Shown: positions 18,563-28,400 of the stretch, one piece after another | How the letters are laid out: each line of letters opens with the position of its first letter | How positions within the stretch are numbered: the stretch's first letter is position 1 | DNA from: DATAXP01 sp036272935 | GTDB lineage: Bacteria > Planctomycetota > Planctomycetia > Pirellulales > PNKZ01 | Assembly: GCA_036272935.1 (NCBI GenBank) | Contig: DATAXP010000093.1 | Span: 1-43,897 of the forward strand | Direction of reading: 5' to 3' | DNA length: 43,897 nucleotides | Notes under the pieces: model-generated | Databases searched by the model: none | Seen by the model: the letters and a program-made list of their open reading frames with translations, nothing else | What the model was told of the DNA's origin: nothing | Program-made: the position numbers and the translations under genes

Positions 18563-18994
18563 ATGACGATGCAAGCTGCCGACGGGCCCGATTTTTCCAA
18601 AGGAGACGGTCTGCTCCCGGCAATCGCCCAGGACACCGCGACCGGCGAGGTGTTGATGCTCGCTTGGATGAATCGCGAAAGTTGGCAACAGACGCTCGCC
18701 ACCGGCCAGGCCGTTTACTTCAGCCGTAGTCGCAACCGCCTGTGGCGGAAAGGGGAGGAAAGCGGCCATGTGCAACTGGTCCGCTCGGCCTTGTTCGACT
18801 GCGACGCCGACGCCATTCTGCTGAAAGTTCAACAGCAGGGAGGCGCGGCGTGCCACACCGGTTATCGCAGCTGCTTTTACCGCGAGGCGACCCCGGCGGG
18901 CTCGCGCATCGTCGGCCAGCGGGTGTTCGACCCAGCGACGGTGTACGGCAAAGCAGTAGCTCCCGGCACTTCAACAGAGGTGGAAACTCGATGA
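18563..18994 (+). CDS. hisI: Phosphoribosyl-AMP cyclohydrolase HisI
   Basis: A 143-residue enzyme that opens the purine ring of phosphoribosyl-AMP, the third step of histidine synthesis. Family motifs: LMLAWMNRESWQQTLATG, YFSRSRNRLWRKGEESGH, FDCDADAILLKVQQ (metal-binding Asp/Cys) and GAACHTGYRSCFYR (zinc Cys). No HisE domain is fused. The usual TSGH is EESGH here. ATG 18563 is chosen because residues upstream are not conserved type. The stop overlaps the ATG of the next gene (ATGA), so translation is probably coupled. No other his gene is in the window. Confidence 0.95.
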   Translation: MTMQAADGPDFSKGDGLLPAIAQDTATGEVLMLAWMNRESWQQTLATGQAVYFSRSRNRLWRKGEESGHVQLVRSALFDCDADAILLKVQQQGGAACHTGYRSCFYREATPAGSRIVGQRVFDPATVYGKAVAPGTSTEVETR

Positions 18995-19722
18995 CTTTTG
19001 ATCGCTGGTTGTGGCTGATCGTGTGGCAATGTGCGCTCGCGATTTCCGTTGGTGTTGCCGTGGCCGCGGAGCCCGAGCCGGCCACGGTCGACGGCCTGCC
19101 GCTGGTGTTCGCCGATGATTTCGAGCACGGCGCCGACCATTGGCAGCCGACGGATCCCGAGGCGTGGAAGATCGTCGAGGTCGCCACCAGCTCGGGCAGC
19201 GGCGCGGGCGGCAGTTCAGGCAGCGGCCACGCGTACTGCCTGTTTCAGCAGAGCAAGTACAAGCCGCCGCATCGCAGCCCGTTCAATTTCGCACTGGTGC
19301 AGGACGTGAAGGTCGCCGACTTTGTGTTCGACGCCCGCGTGCTCAGCACCAAGCCCGATTACAATCACCGCGACATGTGCCTGGTGTTCGGCTACCAGGA
19401 CCCGGCCCATTTCTATTACGTACACTTGGGCAAGAAGACCGACGACCACGCCAACCAGATTTTCATCGTGAACAACGCGCCGCGCGTAAAGATTTCGACC
19501 AAGACCACTCCGGGGACCAATTGGGACGACCAGTGGCACCAGGTGCGGATTGTGCGCAAGACCGAAAGCGGCTCGATCGACGTGTACTTCGACGATCTGG
19601 ACAAGCCGGTGATGCACGCTCTCGACAAGACGTTCCTCTGGGGGCAAGTGGGCGTAGGATCGTTCGACGACATCGGCGATTGGGACGACGTGCGGCTGTA
19701 CGGCACGATCGCGAAACCGTGA
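18991..19722 (+). CDS. Secreted concanavalin-A/LamG-like domain protein
   Basis: A 243-residue protein with signal peptide (WLWLIVWQCALAISVGVAVAAE) and one beta-sandwich domain of the jelly-roll kind common in planctomycete secreted proteins. Marks: LVFADDFEHGADHWQPTDPEAW, then FALVQDVKVADFVFDARVL, CLVFGYQDPAHFYYVHLG, and a C-terminal IDVYFDDLDKPVMHALDKTF / GQVGVGSFDDIGDWDDVRLYG. This resembles the DUF1080-type 3-keto-disaccharide hydrolase fold, but enzymatic activity is not established. It overlaps the hisI stop by 4 bases and is followed after 31 bases by the RidA gene. Confidence 0.75.
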   Translation: MTFDRWLWLIVWQCALAISVGVAVAAEPEPATVDGLPLVFADDFEHGADHWQPTDPEAWKIVEVATSSGSGAGGSSGSGHAYCLFQQSKYKPPHRSPFNFALVQDVKVADFVFDARVLSTKPDYNHRDMCLVFGYQDPAHFYYVHLGKKTDDHANQIFIVNNAPRVKISTKTTPGTNWDDQWHQVRIVRKTESGSIDVYFDDLDKPVMHALDKTFLWGQVGVGSFDDIGDWDDVRLYGTIAKP

Positions 19723-19753
19723 CAACTCTTCCCTTTGGAAAGGCGAGGAACCG

Positions 19754-20227
19754 ATGGGTGCGGAAGAACGACTGAAGGAACTGGGGCTTGCGTTGCCGCC
19801 GGCCCCGAAGCCGGCGGGGGTGTATAAGCCGGTGATGCTGGTCGGCGAGCTGGCCTATATCTCGGGGCACGGCCCGCTGAAAAGCGATGGCACGCTGATC
19901 ACGGGGCGCGTCGGCGCGGACCTCGATAAGAAGGCCGGCTACCAGGCGGCGCAGCAGACAGGGCTGGCGATTCTGGCCACGCTGCGTCGCGACCTGGGAA
20001 GCCTCGACCGCGTGAAGCGCGTCGTCAAGCTGCTGGGCATGGTTAACGCAACCCCCGAGTTTACGCAACATCCGGCAGTCATCAACGGCTGCAGCGAGTT
20101 GTTCGCCAAGGTGTTCGGCGCCGACGACGGCGTGGGGGCCCGCAGCGCGGTAGGCATGGGCTCGCTGCCCGGCGGCATGGCCGTCGAGATCGAAGCGATC
20201 TTCGAAGTGATGCCAGCCCTGGTGTAG
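19754..20227 (+). CDS. RidA/YjgF family protein
   Basis: A 157-residue member of the RidA superfamily, which hydrolyse reactive enamine/imine intermediates. GELAYISGHGPLKSDGTLITGRVG and AILATLRRDLGSLDRVKRVVKLLGMVNATPEF are typical, and GARSAVGMGSLPGGMAVEIEAIFEV holds the conserved Arg and Glu of the active cleft. It is longer than canonical RidA (about 128) and belongs to the YjgF/YER057c-like group with an N-terminal extension; such subgroups need not share the imine deaminase activity. An AGGCGAGG box precedes the ATG. Third gene of the hisI set; an inverted-repeat element begins 6 bases past its stop. Confidence 0.9.
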   Translation: MGAEERLKELGLALPPAPKPAGVYKPVMLVGELAYISGHGPLKSDGTLITGRVGADLDKKAGYQAAQQTGLAILATLRRDLGSLDRVKRVVKLLGMVNATPEFTQHPAVINGCSELFAKVFGADDGVGARSAVGMGSLPGGMAVEIEAIFEVMPALV

Positions 20228-20233
20228 ACGGGA

Positions 20234-20350
20234 GCATTGAACCGCAGAGGGCGCAGAGCACGCCGAGAAGCGGCAGAGAATCGAGATTCTTAATCTCACC
20301 TTTTCTCTTGTTTCTCCTTTGCGATCTCTGCGCCCTCTGCGGTTCAATGC
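20234..20350. repeat. Inverted-repeat element with 25-bp perfect arms (copy 1)
   Basis: GCATTGAACCGCAGAGGGCG and CAGAG (20234-20258) are the exact inverse of 20326-20350. The centre is a purine/pyrimidine-rich 67 bases. It fills the space between convergent ridA-family and phosphatase genes. Repeats beginning AACCGCAGAG occur dispersed in many environmental bacterial genomes; here a diverged copy lies at 21019. Confidence 0.75.
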
Positions 20351-20356
20351 CTCCGC

Positions 20357-20989
20357 TCACAATTCACCAGTGCGGGTGCGCAGGTCGTCACCGCCGATAG
20401 TCAGGTGCTCCATCTGGTTGAGCGTGATCAGCTTGAATTGCTGGTTCCACTCGGCCATGCTGATCGAGCCATTGTAAAGCAGAAAAGGATTGCGACCGGC
20501 GGGGATTTCAAGCAGCGCCTTGAGTGCCGCGGTGAGCACGCCGCCGTGGGCGACGACGGCCACCTGCGGCAGGCCGGTTTCGCGGATGCTCTCCAAGGCG
20601 GCGCGGCCGCGCGTCATCAAGTCGCGGCGCGATTCGCCGCCGGGGATGCGGAAATCGGGGTCTTGCGCCTTCCACGCCGCCGCGGCCTCGGGCCACTGCG
20701 CGAAGATTTCGCTCCATACATGCCCCTGAAATACGCCGGCGTTGATCTCCTTCAGTTGCTCGTCGGTGCGCAGCTCGACGCCAAGCAACCGGGCCAACGG
20801 CTCGGCAGTCCCGCGTGCTCGAGCCAACGGGCTGCAATACACCGCGGCGATCGGCTTGCCACGGAAACTCTCGGCAATCGCCTGGCTTTGGCGAATACCC
20901 AGCGGCGAAAGCTGAGTATCGAGCTGCCCCTGGATGCGCTGCTCGGCGTTGAACAGGCTCTCGCCGTGCCGGATCAGATACAGAAGCAT
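20357..20989 (-). CDS. Histidine phosphatase family (phosphoglycerate-mutase-like) protein
   Basis: A 210-residue member of the histidine phosphatase superfamily. The start LYLIRHGESLFNAEQRIQGQ carries the RHG with the phosphorylated His8; DTQLSPLGIRQSQAIA, VYCSPLARARGTAEPLA, LKEINAGVFQG (acid Glu) and VAVVAHGGVLTAALKALL (second His) follow. Substrate could be a sugar phosphate, alpha-ribazole phosphate or similar; mutase activity is not implied. ATG 20989 is the natural start. It is bracketed at both ends by inverted-repeat elements. Confidence 0.9.
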   Translation of the reverse strand: MLLYLIRHGESLFNAEQRIQGQLDTQLSPLGIRQSQAIAESFRGKPIAAVYCSPLARARGTAEPLARLLGVELRTDEQLKEINAGVFQGHVWSEIFAQWPEAAAAWKAQDPDFRIPGGESRRDLMTRGRAALESIRETGLPQVAVVAHGGVLTAALKALLEIPAGRNPFLLYNGSISMAEWNQQFKLITLNQMEHLTIGGDDLRTRTGEL

Positions 20990-21018
20990 GCGGAGTTCGA
21001 CTCGCTCGTGATGAACTG

Positions 21019-21127
21019 ATTGAACCGCAGAGGGCGCGGAGGAAGCAGAGGAGAAGCAGAGCAGCGATTTGAAATCTGAAAAGCAGAATTCTCTGCCGCT
21101 TCTCCTCTGCGCACTCTGCGGTTCAAT
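21019..21127. repeat. Inverted-repeat element, diverged copy 2
   Basis: ATTGAACCGCAGAG at 21019-21032 is inverted at the right end (CTCTGCGGTTCAAT, 21114-21127). The next bases of the arms pair with two mismatches, and the centre is again purine/pyrimidine biased (GAGGAGAAGCAGAG with CTTCTCCTCTGC). Same family as the element at 20234; it lies within the promoter region of the phosphatase gene. Confidence 0.7.
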
Positions 21128-21154
21128 TCTTAAGCTTCGGCGCTCTCAATGGAC

Positions 21155-21196
21155 AAAACAAAACCGGCCGACGGGCCCCATGGTCCGCCGGCCGGC
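21155..21196 (-). terminator. Intrinsic terminator of the DUF1501 operon
   Basis: CCGGCCG (21164-21170) pairs with CGGCCGG (21189-21195), with further pairing possible in the loop. Reading on the minus strand the stem is followed by TTTTGTTTTG. It lies 56 bases past the DUF1501 stop. Confidence 0.65.
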
Positions 21197-21251
21197 TGAG
21201 TTGCGTTCCTAACCTGCTCGTTCGCCGCAGCGAACCAATCGTTCCCGTTCG

Positions 21252-22586
<1,335 letters not shown>

Positions 22587-22681
22587 AAGCGGGTTCTCCC
22601 TGGAAGGCTGAAACGGAATTCGGTTGTGGTTAACGAGCGGGTTGGTCGAAGCGGGGCGAAGCGAAACCTTGAAGCGAAGAA

Positions 22682-24457
22682 TCAGTGTACGAAGATGAAC
22701 TCGTTGCTGTTGAGCAACGACCAGAGGATGTCCTGGTACGCGACCCCGGCACCGCGGCTGGAAAGCGCCTGCTGGCACATCGACACGTCCTGCGGTCCGG
22801 GCTTGCGTGCCAAGGCCGCCAGGAACAAATAGTCGATCGTGTCTTGCGGTCCCATGCCGGCGCCAGAGAGCTTTGCCAACAGCGTGCCGCTGCTGGTGTC
22901 GGTCACCTCTTTGACCAGCGGCCCGTTCATCATCATCAGGATTTGCGGAATCGTGCCGTTGAACGTGGTGGCGTCTTCACCCTCGTCGTTCCCCAGGTTT
23001 ACGGTGAACTGCGTCATCCACTCACGGCGTTCCTTGGTGCGCTCTTCCAGCGTTCCCTTCTCGCGGCGATCCTCGCCGGGCAGGAACTTCAACGCTTGCA
23101 GCGAATCGTACAACTGCTCGGGCTGCATCTGCCGCAGATAGAAGTGGCTGAACTTCGGCTTCTCGCCCAGCGACGGGTCGTCCTTCTTGTTGCGCGGCGA
23201 AATGCGGCTCGACAAGCTGTACGGCTCGCAGAGCGTAATCCAGCGGATGAGCTGCTTCAGGTCGTGGCCGTGCCCCGAGAATTCCTTGCCCAAGCGATCG
23301 AGCAATTCGGGGTGCGACGAGGGATTGTGCGGCCCCAGGTCGTCGACCGGCTTGGTGAAGCCGTAGCCGAGGAAATGGCCCCACAGGCGATTGACGATCG
23401 CCTTGCTCAAGAACTCGCTCTTGGTGATGAGCTTGCCCAGCTCGGCGCGGCGATTCACCTCGTTGACGTAGCCCGAGGGATTGATCTTCGTGCCGTCGAC
23501 GAACGTGGGATACGCGACAGCCATCGTGCCGTTGCGCAGCTCATAATAGATTTCCGCTTCGTTGGGCGTCGAGCCTTCGCCGCGGAAATCGGAGTTGTCG
23601 ATCGATGCCGACTCGATATCGCGGCCGGCGCGGCTAACCGCGCGGCCATGCGTCTGCCGGAAGAAGGCGTTCATGCTCCAGAACTGGTCCTGCTTCCAGT
23701 CGTTGAACGGATGGTTGTGGCACTGCGTGCACTGCACTTGCAGGCCGAGGAAAATCTTCGCGGTCTTCGACGTGGCCTGCGTCAGCATTGGATCGTCGTT
23801 CTTGATCATGCTAGCCAGGAAATTCGTCGCGCCGTTGTAGCTCGGGTCATCGGGGCTGGTGGTCCCGGTGGCACTGACCAGGTCATAGACCATCTGGTTC
23901 CAGGGCTTGTTGCGCAGAAACGACACGCGCAGGTACTGATGCATGCCGTCGCGATTGACCAGGTCGCCATTGACGCGCCGCGCCGGCGGACGGCCGACGA
24001 GCAGGTTGCTCCACACGGTGGCCCAGTAGTTGGCGTACTCCTCGGCATATTCATCGCTATCGAGCAGCCGATCGAGCAGCTTCTGCTTGCGGGTCGGTGT
24101 CGGTTCGGCCATGAACTGCTTCAGCTCGCCGACGGTCGGCACGCGGCCGACGATGTCGAGAAACACCCGGCGGCACCACTCTTCTTCCGCCGCCTTCGGC
24201 GACGGAGCGAAGTTGCCATCCTGCCAACCCTTGCGAATCTCGGCATTGATGAAGTCGACGACGCTCTCCGCCCCCGCGCCGCTCGACGAGACGCCCGAGC
24301 CCAACTTTGTCTTCGAGGCCTCGCCGCTGCTTAGCTCCGCGGCCTGCACCGCAGCCACGCTCAGTAGCACGATGCCAGCAGTAGCGCTGACACGAACGAA
24401 GCGTCGCCACGCGACTGCGCAAACCAACGAATTAAAGCCAGACGACGCTCGAGTCAT
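22682..24457 (-). CDS. DUF1549/DUF1553 protein with a cytochrome-c-like CxxCH motif
   Basis: A 591-residue exported protein. The N-terminus has a hydrophobic segment (ATAGIVLLSVAAVQAA). DUF1549 spans about residues 65-265 and holds GLQVQCTQCHNHPFNDW, a CxxCH heme-attachment motif at Cys243-His247; DUF1553 follows from about 315 (LGKLITKSEFLSKAIVNRLWGHFLGYGF, DDLGPHNPSSHPELLD, SSRISPRNKKDDPSL, RQMQPEQLYDSLQ). The C-terminal LLNSNEFIFVH is typical. First gene of the pair with DUF1501. GGAGGGAG lies just upstream of the ATG. Planctomycetes carry many such genes; the pairing suggests periplasmic redox-linked degradation, but no activity is proven. Confidence 0.93.
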   Translation of the reverse strand: MTRASSGFNSLVCAVAWRRFVRVSATAGIVLLSVAAVQAAELSSGEASKTKLGSGVSSSGAGAESVVDFINAEIRKGWQDGNFAPSPKAAEEEWCRRVFLDIVGRVPTVGELKQFMAEPTPTRKQKLLDRLLDSDEYAEEYANYWATVWSNLLVGRPPARRVNGDLVNRDGMHQYLRVSFLRNKPWNQMVYDLVSATGTTSPDDPSYNGATNFLASMIKNDDPMLTQATSKTAKIFLGLQVQCTQCHNHPFNDWKQDQFWSMNAFFRQTHGRAVSRAGRDIESASIDNSDFRGEGSTPNEAEIYYELRNGTMAVAYPTFVDGTKINPSGYVNEVNRRAELGKLITKSEFLSKAIVNRLWGHFLGYGFTKPVDDLGPHNPSSHPELLDRLGKEFSGHGHDLKQLIRWITLCEPYSLSSRISPRNKKDDPSLGEKPKFSHFYLRQMQPEQLYDSLQALKFLPGEDRREKGTLEERTKERREWMTQFTVNLGNDEGEDATTFNGTIPQILMMMNGPLVKEVTDTSSGTLLAKLSGAGMGPQDTIDYLFLAALARKPGPQDVSMCQQALSSRGAGVAYQDILWSLLNSNEFIFVH

Positions 24458-24503
24458 GATCTCCCTCCATCGGAGGACAGGGTAGGCTGTATGGTGATGC
24501 ATC

Positions 24504-24532
24504 ATCTTAAGGGTTGCCGGCGCGCGATACAA
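24504..24532 (-). promoter_or_regulatory. Candidate promoter of the DUF1549-DUF1501 operon
   Basis: On the minus strand TTGTAT (24532-24527), a 17-base spacer and TAAGAT (24509-24504), with an AT-rich run directly upstream. The predicted leader is about 40 bases. The rest of 24458-24905, about 450 bases, shows only short palindromes such as TGATGCATCA and no gene. Confidence 0.45.
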
Positions 24533-24905
24533 AAGAAAAAAGTTCAAGCGAGGAAAGGAGGTTCGGACGCGAAAGGCCTTTCAAAAAACGTCGCTTACAG
24601 CGTCTGGAGTCGATTGTATCGTTCCGATGCATATGTATCACATTGCTGTATCGTTTCGCAACACTTTTGTACCGGCCCGCGAGGCGATGCTGGGCTGTTT
24701 CTGTGGCGCGAACTCTGGTTCCGGGCCTCGCGAATCTCTTGAAAATGGCCGGCTTTTCGGCCGATTCTTCGATGTTCCCGCAAGTTCATCGATCCCGCGA
24801 CGTCGTGCAAGGCAAGCTGTTCCGGACCTGCCCTGCACGAATCGCGGAAATGGCCCGCTGCCCCGGGGAAGCAAACATTGTGCCGGCGTCCGATCGTGGA
24901 ACTCT

Positions 24906-25195
24906 TTAATCGAGTTCTGGCAGTTGGCGCGCGCCGTGGCAAATCGTAACGACCTCAATCAGGTCGGTGCCAACGCGGTAGACAATCCGGTCGTTCTTGC
25001 AGAAGCGCTCGCGCAAATCGTCGCGGCCGTACTCGGGGCTTTGCGTCCCAGCAGCGGATGCTGCGGAAGGGCCTCGACCGTCGCAACGATCCGCTCGCCC
25101 GTGACTCTCGCGTAATGAGCCGAGTCGCGAGCGATGTACTGGCAAATGCCATCTAGGTCCGCAATCGCCTGCGGCGACCAGATTAGCTTAGCCAT
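24906..25195 (-). pseudogene. RelE/ParE-family toxin, broken by a one-base frameshift
   Basis: The N-terminal half (MAKLIWSPQAIADLDGICQY, ERIVATVEALPQHPLLGR) and the C-terminal half (PEYGRDDLRERFCKNDRIVY, then TDLIEVVTICHGARQLPEL) are both clearly RelE/ParE superfamily, a class of ribonuclease or gyrase toxins, but lie in different frames. The switch falls at a run of four G on the plus strand (25035-25038). Restoring one base would give a frame of about 96 codons after the start, the family's usual size. A programmed slip is unlikely since no slippery heptamer is present. The ATG lies within the end of the antitoxin gene. A sequencing error in the homopolymer is possible. Confidence 0.8.
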
Positions 25196-25365
25196 TGGCC
25201 GAGTTGACGCTTCGCTTCATCGTGGTCAACACCGTGGCCCGCATCGAGCTGTCGCATTCCTTCGTTGACTTTGCGGCGGAAGTACAGCTCCTCCATGATG
25301 TCGTCGACCGTCGCGTCGTCGGGAAGACGGCGGATCATCTCGATCACGATTTCTTTGGTGGTCAT
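25183..25365 (-). CDS. Antitoxin of a RelE/ParE-type type II system
   Basis: A 60-residue protein starting MTTKEIVIEMIRRLPDDATV, then DDIMEELYFRRKVNEGMRQL and KRQLGQWLS. This short helical family is commonly found directly upstream of RelE/ParE toxins and acts as their antitoxin and repressor; that role is inferred from family and position. Intact, and its last 13 bases overlap the toxin start. A TATAGT hexamer on the minus strand lies 36 bases upstream of the ATG. Because the toxin is broken, it may now be only a relic or a repressor. Confidence 0.8.
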   Translation of the reverse strand: MTTKEIVIEMIRRLPDDATVDDIMEELYFRRKVNEGMRQLDAGHGVDHDEAKRQLGQWLS

Positions 25366-25415
25366 GGCAGAATCCTTCAATGCGACGCCACTACTATACA
25401 CCGGCAGGCACCGTG

Positions 25416-28400
25416 CTACTTCGCACTCAGCGTCTTGGCCGGGGCGCGGCTCATCAGGTAGGCGAACAGGTCGCGGAGCCCTTGGTCGTCGAGATCGTTC
25501 ATCTGGTTCTCGGGCATCAGCGAGATCGGCAAGGCAGTCAGCTCGTCGATGTCGTCGCGGTTCAGCAGCACCGGACGGTTGTCGGCCCCGCGCAGTGTGA
25601 CCGTGCGCGTGTTCTGATCGGTGATGAGGCCGGTCATGGTCCGTCCGTCGTTGAGCACCACGGCAAAGGTGGTGAACTCCTCGCGGATGGCGGCACTTGG
25701 ATCGACGACGGCCGTCAGCAGGAAGTCGAGGTTCGTGCGCTCGTAGCCGGTCAGGTCGGGGCCGGTCTTGCCACCTTCGCCGAACAGCGTGTGGCAGACG
25801 CCGCACTTCTTGGTGAAGGTTACAATGCCGGCCGACGGGTTGCCACCGCCCGAGCGAATCAGCTCGCGAAGCCGGGCGATCTGCTGCTGCTTCTCGGCCG
25901 ATGTGGAACGAATCTTCCCCCAATGCTTGGCGACGAGCTGCTTGACCTCGGGATCGTTGAACAGCGAGATGGTCTGCACCACGTCCATCGGAATGGCGCT
26001 CTTGGGAATTAACCCGTCATCGACTTGCCGCAGCGTCAGCAATGCCGACGCCGGACGCGACCCCAGCAGCCGCTGCGCGGAGGTGCGCACTCCTTGTTCG
26101 TCGGGAAGCGTTGAATGGTAAAGCTTGATGACCGTTTCGCCGATCTTCGGATCGTCGAAGTTCATCAGTGCTTCGAGCCCGGCTCGCTTGAGCGAATGCG
26201 ACGGCGTGGTCGCGAGTACCTTCAGCAGCACGTCGACCGCCTGCGGCTGGCGTATCTGCCCCAGAATTTCGATGTACGCCAGGCGCGTCGGCTTGGGTGC
26301 CTTTTCGTCGGCGACGACCTTCAGTGCCTCGGCAATCGCTTCCTTCTTGCCCAGACGCAGCCCCAAGGCGAGATCGCTCTTGCCGAGCTTCGATTGATAA
26401 TCGTCCAGCGCCGTGGCCAGCGACTCGGGCAGCCCCGTGATCTTGCGCCCCCGGAAGGCCTCCAGCAGGCCGGCCATCAACCGCTCTTTGCGGGCATGGT
26501 CGGGGGCCAGGGCCAGCAGCTTGGCGCAGGTGTGCAGGTCGGCCGTCTCGCCGGTCATGGCATAGCGCTGCATGGTGCGCTCAACGATCACCTCGTCGAC
26601 AATCGGCAGCGACCAAAATGCCGGGTCGGCAAACAGTGCGACCACGCCGTCACGGTCGCTGGTGGCCTTCGATTCGATCGCCCACCATACCAGCATTGGT
26701 ATGTGCAAATCGTCAACGTCCTCGCTGCGCGCGGCCAAGGCCTTGGCCATCGGCAGGCACACACCGGCCGGCAGGCGCTTGGCGGTGCTTGCCAACTGGC
26801 TGCGCACCTGGTCGACCGGCTCCGTGGCGCACAGCTTCACGAGCGCCTTGCCCACGGCCGCGGAAGCCTTGTGATCATCGCCGACCAACCGCGCGGTCCA
26901 ACGGCGAACGTGCTCGCTGGAGTGGTCCAACCCGGCGAGCGCTAACGAATCGTCGAATCCACCAAGACGGTAGATCACCCACAGGGCCTCAAGCGAGCGC
27001 GGATCAGCAGCGTCGATCAGCTTGCGCAACGCCGGCACGATCGACTCATCGCCGCGCTCGGCGAGCACCCGCACCGCCTGTTGCCGGAACCACTTGTTCT
27101 TGTCGTCGAGGCGGGCAATCAACTTGTCGTTCGATTCCTTCGCCAGGTCGAACACCCCCTGCGGCTTCGCGCCTTTGACCTGGAGACGGTACAACCGGCC
27201 GCTTCCCTTGTGCCAGTTATCACGCGGGTCGACATGCGTGAGTCGGCTGTCGTACCAGTCGGCCACGTACACCGCGCCGTCGGGGCCGACCTCCAGATCG
27301 ACCGGGCGGAACCAGTGGTCGGCCGTCACGCACAACAGCGGCATGTCGATCGTGCGGTAGGTGCTCGTGTCGGGCAGCAGTTGGCTGGCCCAGATGCGAT
27401 TGTGCAGCGCGTTGCCGGCAATCACCTGGTGGTCGTAACGCTTCGGGAACTGGCCGCCTTCGTAAATGATGAACGTCTGCGGGAAACGATCGTCGTCTCC
27501 TTCGTGCCGCATGTGCTTGAAGTAGCCGAAGGCAAACGGATTGGTGAGCGGACCGTGCTTGCCCCAGTTCTTTTCGCCGTAGGAACCCTGCGGATAGAAC
27601 ATGCCGCGCGTGCCGCCGCCGTTGGTCCCTGAGAACACTCGCCCCGCCTTGTCGATATCGAGGCTGAACGTGTTGCCGCCCCCTTCGGCGAAGATTTCGA
27701 ACACGCGCGTCCGCGGATGGTAGCGCCAGATCATTTGTCCCTGGAAGGCCACGTTCTTCGTCACGTCGCTGTTGACCACGCCGGTCGTCGTGCTGCCGTT
27801 GGCGCCGTACAGCCAGCCGTCGGGGCCCCATTTGAGGCTGTTGGCCACCGAGTGCGTATCTTCGAGGCCGAAGCCGCTGAGCCGCACTTCAGGATCGCCG
27901 TCGGGAATGTCGTCGCCGTTGGCGTCGGGGTAGAACAGCAGGTACGGCGGATTGAGCACCCAGATGCCCCCGGCGCCGACGCAGACGGCCGAGCAGATAT
28001 TCAGCCCGGTGATCACGTCCTTGGCGCTATCGTATTTGCCGTCGCCGTTGGTGTCCTCGAACACCGTGATCTTGTCGAGGCCTTTCTCTCCCTGCGGCGG
28101 GGGGGCGGGAACCTTGTCGAACACCGCGCGCAGGTATTGGTCGTACTTCACGACCTTCAATCCCGCGGGGAACGGATACTGCCGGTACTGCACCACCCAT
28201 AATCGTCCGCGGGCATCGAAGTGCATGTACAGCGGCTGAGCCACCGTCGGCTCGTGAGCCAGCAGTTGCATCTCGAAGCCGTCTTGCACCTGGAACATCT
28301 TGACGGCTTCTTCCGGCGGCGTGGGCAACGAGTCGTCGCCGACTTCGCCTTTGCCTTTGAAGCTCTTCATCACGCGGGCGACATCGTCGTTGCCGGCCAG

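Noticed and set aside
20234..21127. CRISPR array
   Set aside because: Two imperfect inverted repeats around a gene, with no regularly spaced direct repeats or cas genes.
25035..25060. Programmed -1 frameshift in toxin 1
   Set aside because: No slippery heptamer in the zero frame and no clear downstream stem; a one-base deletion explains it better.
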